A stretch of DNA of 64,000 nucleotides. It comes from Phycisphaerae bacterium. Lineage in GTDB: Bacteria > Planctomycetota > Phycisphaerae > UBA1845 > Fen-1342. The position numbers were made by a program, and so were the translations under genes. Positions 62,407-64,000 of this stretch are shown piece by piece (within the stretch, counting starts at the first letter, position 1; every line of letters starts with the position of its first letter). Under the pieces are notes generated by a model that worked only from the letters and a program-made list of their open reading frames with translations, was not told where the DNA came from and made no database searches. The stretch lies in the NCBI GenBank assembly GCA_017999985.1, contig JAGNKU010000004.1, forward strand, positions 248,001-312,000. Reading direction: 5' to 3'.

Positions 62407-62894
62407 GTCTGCCTTTCCGCGGCGCTCCGCGGTCCAACCGCCGTCTGGGCAAAGTGGCCCGCGGAGATCCTGTGACGCACTTCGCAGCCTCGCAGCGCGC
62501 ATGTCCTCAGGCCGCGCGACCAAGCCCGTTAGGATTCTATGCCCGCCAAGCCCGGTCGTCGACGGCGCAGCGCGGTGCGCTTCGCGCTGGCGGTTGTGCG
62601 GCGGCTGATGACCTCGAAGCTTTGTCGCGGAACAGCGAAGGCTGGGCGAGCGCGAACAACACGCGCTCCTGGTGGCGGCACGGGCTACAGTTTGTGCTGC
62701 GCCGGCCATGCGGGGAGATCGTGCGTGGAGCCGGGCGGCGGGCAGCGGCGCTGGCCTGGGAGCGGGAGAATCTCGGGCCGCTCGGTGACGCATGCAACGA
62801 GCGGCGTTGACCCGCCTGGCTACTTGCAGTCGGCGCGGTCGGCCGCGAATTACAGGGGGGCCTTCTACTTTTCGGCCAGTCTCGCCGACTCGGC
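62407..62894. other. Non-coding stretch before transposase debris
   Basis: 488 bp, including the presumed promoter of the radical SAM gene. A plus-strand open frame (62454-62810) ends with ALAWERENLGPLGDACNERR but matches no family and lacks a ribosome site, so it is not called as a gene. Confidence 0.4.
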
Positions 62895-63167
62895 CTACTC
62901 ACGTGATGCCTGGCGCGGACGACCAAGCGGGTGCAGCGCGCTCTCCAGGCCCAACGCCGCCGCTGTGCGGACGCGCCACGCCGACGTGCCGAACGGGGCC
63001 CCACGCACTACGCTCTGCCGCACCGCGACCAACTCCGCATCCGTCTCCGGCCGGTTCACGCGCGCCGTCCAGTTCCGCGACAGCGCCACCGGCGACGCCG
63101 TAAGCAGCGTACTCCGCTGACGCCGCAACGCCAGGCTGGACCACGGCCAGTCCTCCGCCCGCCGGCA
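62895..63167 (-). pseudogene. C-terminal remnant of a REP-associated tyrosine (Y1) transposase
   Basis: The minus strand encodes RRAEDWPWSSLALRRQ, then WTARVNRPETDAELVAVRQS and APFGTSAWRVRTAAALGLES, the typical C-terminal third of TnpA-REP proteins. The catalytic HUH and Tyr part is missing, cut at about 63167 where IS4-type sequence begins on the other strand. Confidence 0.75.
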
Positions 63168-63569
63168 CAGACCGTCATCTATCAGTTGAAATGCCGCCAG
63201 CGCTGGCAGGTGGAGACCAACCTGCGGCACCTGAAGCAGACGCTCGGCCTAGCCGTGCTCAAAAGCGAGACCGTGGCCGGCGTGGAGAAGGAAATCCTGG
63301 GCTTCGCGCTGCTGCACAACTTGGTGCAGAGCGCCATGGCCGCGGCCCGGCAGGGCGTGGCTCGTGAGCGGATCAGCTTCGTGGACGCGTTGCGGCACCT
63401 GCGCTGGCCGCTCGTGGCGACCGCGCCGCCGGAGCTGTGGGTCAATCCGTTGCGGCCCGACCGGTACGAGCCGCGCGTCCGCAAACGCCGCCCGCTCGAA
63501 TACCCCTTGATGAAACAACCTCGCGCCACGCTGCGGAAAACCCTGCGAAAAAAGCCTAATGCCGCTTAA
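63168..63569 (+). mobile_element. C-terminal remnant of an IS4-family transposase
   Basis: About 133 codons starting QTVIYQLKCRQRWQVETN and ending in TLRKTLRKKPNAA. The IS4 Y-x2-R-x3-E-x6-K motif is present with Cys in place of Tyr (CRQRWQVE then K). The first two catalytic acids and any start are missing, so it is inactive. No terminal inverted repeats or target duplications were recognised. Confidence 0.8.
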
Positions 63570-63598
63570 GTTAATGCCATTCTAGAATGTCCCCTTTA

Positions 63599-64000
63599 TC
63601 AATCATTAGCGGGCATGGCAGTCCCACATTCTGGGCAGACTCCTGACGTGTTGCCCGTTAGGTCGTATCCGCAACTTCGACACCGTCCGGCAAGCCGTGC
63701 GCGGCGCGCGCGGCTTCGCCGGACCAGCACGAATGGCAGGATACCTGCCAAAATGAAAGGAATCCAAAGCGGAATCACGGTCTCAACGATGTTACAGCCC
63801 ATAGTGCGCCGGGGCCACAGCACGCGGTGCCATACTGTTTGGACCGAAGCATAGCAGGGTCCTCGCCCGACCGAAAACCACGGTGACCAGAACCCCTCAT
63901 CCACGTTGATGAGATACGGCTGCGGAGCTGGCGAGATGAATGTAATCGCGCCATTGATGATGACGATGCCAGATAAGTTCCCCAAGCTCCATACGATGTG
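63599..64000 (-). CDS. Membrane protein with C-terminal CGYDLTGN zinc ribbon (5' end outside the window)
   Basis: About 133 codons are visible and the frame is open through the window edge, so the start is probably outside; a TTG at 63985 is unlikely. One transmembrane segment (VIPLWIPFILAGILPFVLV) precedes a zinc ribbon (CRSCGYDLTGN, then CPECGT) at the C-terminus. This module is common in uncharacterised planctomycete membrane proteins. The function is unknown. Confidence 0.75.
   Translation of the reverse strand, partial: HIVWSLGNLSGIVIINGAITFISPAPQPYLINVDEGFWSPWFSVGRGPCYASVQTVWHRVLWPRRTMGCNIVETVIPLWIPFILAGILPFVLVRRSRARRARLAGRCRSCGYDLTGNTSGVCPECGTAMPAND

Noticed and set aside
62454-62810. 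Plus-strand open frame ending GPLGDACNERR.
   Set aside because: No recognisable family, no ribosome site, and it overlaps the promoter side of the radical SAM gene.

Overview
The window is GC-rich, densely coded DNA that most resembles an anaerobic or facultative member of the Planctomycetota, probably Phycisphaerae. This is inferred from gene content, not from a marker gene. The evidence is: secreted proteins ending in a two-repeat dockerin-like tail with a recurring 'DINPFV' core; an H-X9-DG type prepilin-like protein; a membrane protein ending in the CGYDLTGN zinc ribbon common in planctomycetes; a Tat-exported sugar isomerase / Gfo-Idh-MocA pair; and an NAD-linked [FeFe] hydrogenase. I saw no rRNA, tRNA or CRISPR array.

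Layout. (1) 1-6213, minus strand: rex-hndA-hndC-hndD plus a second, partial H-cluster protein of the sensory (HsfB-like) type. Two Rex-box-like palindromes lie upstream of rex, so the operon is probably controlled by the NADH/NAD+ ratio. (2) 6539-15862, minus: a peptide-use block with a secreted S9 peptidase, an OPT transporter and three POT/MFS-type carriers. (3) 16109-29070: a secreted GH57-type glycosidase with a dockerin-like tail, a GT-C glycosyltransferase, a Tat-exported sugar isomerase / oxidoreductase pair, a secreted protein of unknown function, a pseudopilin-like protein and a large C-type lectin protein with a dockerin-like tail. (4) 29635-38891: an AraC regulator beside a fructose-family PTS (IIC, IIB and an unusual HPr-EI-EIIA fusion), followed by an exported GH38 alpha-mannosidase. 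A 38-bp motif occurs on both sides of the regulator gene. (5) 39014-47910: a very large alpha-2-macroglobulin with an intact thioester motif, diverging from a gingipain-like C25 peptidase with a dockerin-like tail. (6) 48355-57674, minus: a run of thirteen co-directional, often overlapping genes. Its first half matches the 'orange protein' (Orp) system known from Desulfovibrio: MTH1175/NifX-like proteins, DUF5320, two MinD-type ATPases with inserted ferredoxins, and an Mrp-NifX fusion. The second half carries a thioesterase, two lipoproteins, a metallo-beta-lactamase fold protein, a peroxiredoxin and a radical SAM protein. A sigma54-dependent regulator lies nearby (58540-60003), and three ATTGCA-N3-TGCAAT type palindromes sit in front of the run. 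(7) 58540-64000: the sigma54 regulator, a histidine-kinase remnant, a B12-type radical SAM protein, transposase debris and a partial membrane protein.

The most interesting parts are the extended Orp-like locus with its palindromes, the repeated AraC-type site around the PTS/mannosidase locus, and the scar at 48026-48215 where a broken thioesterase abuts a dockerin remnant.
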